Assembly: GCA_003644325.1 (NCBI GenBank) | Contig: QNCA01000080.1 | Span: forward strand, 1-6,496 | From: Planctomycetota bacterium | GTDB lineage: Bacteria; Planctomycetota; B129-G9 | Length of the DNA stretch: 6,496 nucleotides | Direction of reading: 5' to 3' | Part shown: in pieces, positions 5,550-6,496 of the stretch | Layout of the letters: every line of letters starts with the position of its first letter | How positions within the stretch are numbered: the first letter of the stretch is position 1 | Made by a program: the position numbers and the translations under genes | Notes under the pieces: generated by a model | Databases searched by the model: none | Told to the model about the DNA's origin: nothing | What the model saw: only the letters and a program-made list of their open reading frames with translations

Positions 5550-5776
5550 CAGCCTCTCCTCCCCAAGAGCCAGAAAATCAACGTCAATATCAGACTGATT
5601 ATGATGCACAGCGCGAGCGGGAAATATATCGTCACGCCGTTCAATTTCCACGCGAAGTTGCCGGGGATTTTCTTGAGAAACTCCGACTTCGACGCGAGGA
5701 GCAAAAACGCGCCAATCAGCCCCAGCACGGCGGCGATGACTATCATCGCCCTTCCCAGTATCTGCATCGGGTCCAT
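5549..5776 (-). CDS. Small two-helix membrane protein, DUF2905-type
   Basis: The 75-aa product matches my recollection of the DUF2905 family: an N-terminal hydrophobic helix with LGRAMIVIAAVLGLIGAFLL at residues 7-26, a connecting loop with the KIPGNF motif (about 36-41), and VTIYFPLALCIIISLILTLIF forming the second membrane helix near the C-terminus. DUF2905 proteins are short integral membrane proteins of unknown function found in many bacteria. ATG 5776 was chosen; a TTG at 5812 in the same frame adds 12 hydrophilic residues and has no good ribosome site, and ATG 5767 is also possible. The stop overlaps the start of the 86-aa gene. Its own promoter is not obvious; it lies 106 nt after the prenyltransferase gene, with a terminator-like palindrome between them. 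Confidence 0.85.
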   Translation of the reverse strand: MDPMQILGRAMIVIAAVLGLIGAFLLLASKSEFLKKIPGNFAWKLNGVTIYFPLALCIIISLILTLIFWLLGRRG

Positions 5777-5845
5777 TCTCGTCGTCCGGGAATCGGAACA
5801 ATGTAGCAGCAAAAACCTTTAAGTTTCCGCGAACGCATTTCGTAA

Positions 5846-5870
5846 AAGCCGTGGAAGGCTGAAGCCTTCC
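5846..5870 (-). terminator. Palindrome, probable terminator of the UbiA-type gene
   Basis: GGAAGGC (5853-5859) and GCCTTCC (5864-5870) form a perfect 7-bp stem with a 4-nt loop (TTCA on the minus strand). On the minus strand, a short TTTT (5847-5844) follows about 5 nt after the stem. It lies 12 nt after the prenyltransferase stop. The spacing to the T-tract makes it imperfect as a terminator; it may also be a dispersed palindromic repeat. Confidence 0.45.
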
Positions 5871-5882
5871 GCTGCCGTCCCG

Positions 5883-6496
5883 TCACGCGACGGCGAATCT
5901 GCGCGAGAGCGCCACGGCAATGACGAATATCGCCAGGCAAAAGAGGCTCGCAAGGGTCCGGCCGTAGGCCATCAGGAACACGGCGTCAAGAAACGCCACG
6001 CCGAGCACGCCCCATTTAACCAGGACCTGGGCCGCGCCGCTCGCCTCCTCGGCCAAACCGGCCAGACTTATACCCAGAACGTAGGCAAACATTATCGCCG
6101 GCGCGAGGATAACGAGGGGATAGTTCGCTATCATTCCGAAGGTCAGGCCGAGTCCGAGAGAGATATTGAGCGTGCGGCAAAGGGCCATCACCACGGGGCC
6201 GGCGACACGGCTGCGCTTGGCCAGGACGTCGTAGCCGACTATGCACCCCAGCAGCGCGAAGCCGATGATCACCCGGGCGGGGCTGCCGGTAATCATACAC
6301 AGGCAAATCGCGGCCACCGCCAGCACGACACCCACGGCAAAGGCCGTATTGCGCGCCATCTTGCCGGAGGGAAGGGGGCGCTGCGGCCTGAGCGACTTGT
6401 CTCGCTCGAAGTCAACAACGTCGTTGAAAATGACGCCGGCGGCGTAGAACAGACAACCCGCGGGAACCAGAAGGAGGAGTCCGACGGCGTGGCCGG
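5883..6496 (-). CDS. UbiA-family prenyltransferase, C-terminal part (start beyond right edge)
   Basis: UbiA-family enzymes are multi-helix membrane prenyltransferases that attach isoprenoid chains to aromatic or tetrapyrrole acceptors for quinones, haem O, chlorophyll and related products. 203 codons are visible, from the window edge to TGA at 5885-5883. The first Asp-rich motif NDVVDFERD is at visible residues 24-32, followed by RPQRPLPSG (36-44), both diagnostic. A second segment YDVLAKRSRVAGP is at 88-100, followed by MALCRTLN. Hydrophobic helices fill the rest. The second segment lacks the usual DxxxD of quinone-type UbiA. The GP..M..CR.LN pattern resembles a subfamily that includes EboC-like proteins; this is from memory, so substrate is left open. 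An internal ATG at 6359 follows the catalytic motif and is not a true start. A palindrome 12 nt downstream may end its transcript. Confidence 0.9.
   Translation of the reverse strand, partial: GHAVGLLLLVPAGCLFYAAGVIFNDVVDFERDKSLRPQRPLPSGKMARNTAFAVGVVLAVAAICLCMITGSPARVIIGFALLGCIVGYDVLAKRSRVAGPVVMALCRTLNISLGLGLTFGMIANYPLVILAPAIMFAYVLGISLAGLAEEASGAAQVLVKWGVLGVAFLDAVFLMAYGRTLASLFCLAIFVIAVALSRRFAVA

Noticed and set aside
5550..5801. Upstream extension of the 86-aa protein to 170 aa
   Set aside because: It overlaps the DUF2905-type gene almost fully in another phase and reads as low-complexity charged sequence; the coupled ATG at 5549 with a strong ribosome site is preferred.
6360..6400. Suspected frameshift before ATG 6359 in the UbiA-type gene
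   Set aside because: Recounting the run of five G at about 6374-6378 shows that NDVVDFERD and RPLPSG are in the same frame as the downstream part.

Overview
This window comes from a fairly GC-rich bacterial chromosome and carries core genes rather than a mobile island. MreB together with MreC points to a rod-shaped or elongating Gram-negative-type cell. The phylum cannot be fixed from the sequence. A TM-plus-coiled-coil neighbour, a long Lys/Pro/Ala tail on ribosomal protein S2 and an atypical UbiA-family enzyme would fit the Planctomycetota/Lentisphaerota/Verrucomicrobiota group or a related candidate phylum, but this is only an impression. I see no transposase, CRISPR array, tRNA, rRNA or phage gene.

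Left block, minus strand (2830 down to 1): a near-consensus sigma70 promoter (TTGACA-17-TAGAAT) drives a 278-aa protein made of one membrane anchor, a long coiled coil and a small beta domain. It is followed by an overlooked 47-aa single-pass membrane protein, then mreB, and then mreC, which leaves the window at its left edge. A terminator-like hairpin with a seven-T tract lies between mreB and mreC, so the two cell-shape genes may be expressed at different levels.

Middle block, plus strand (2891-5249): a second, divergent promoter with an extended -10 (TTGACT-16-TATACT) drives rpsB and tsf. The leader is about 140 nt and can form a 9-bp hairpin plus two mutually exclusive hairpins just before the rpsB Shine-Dalgarno; this is a candidate autoregulatory leader. 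rpsB begins with TTG and encodes S2 with a tail of roughly 145 residues, including an Arg/Lys-rich patch and six exact KPEQA repeats encoded by a 15-bp tandem repeat. A strong intrinsic terminator ends the unit after tsf.

Right block, minus strand (6496 down to 5289), convergent with tsf: a UbiA-type prenyltransferase whose start lies outside the window, a terminator-like palindrome, a DUF2905-type two-helix membrane protein, and an 86-aa protein of unknown function whose start overlaps the preceding stop by 1 nt.

The points most worth a second look are the MreC-like coiled-coil protein and tiny membrane protein ahead of mreB, the hairpin/T-tract inside the mre cluster, the candidate rpsB leader switch, and the repeat-bearing S2 tail.
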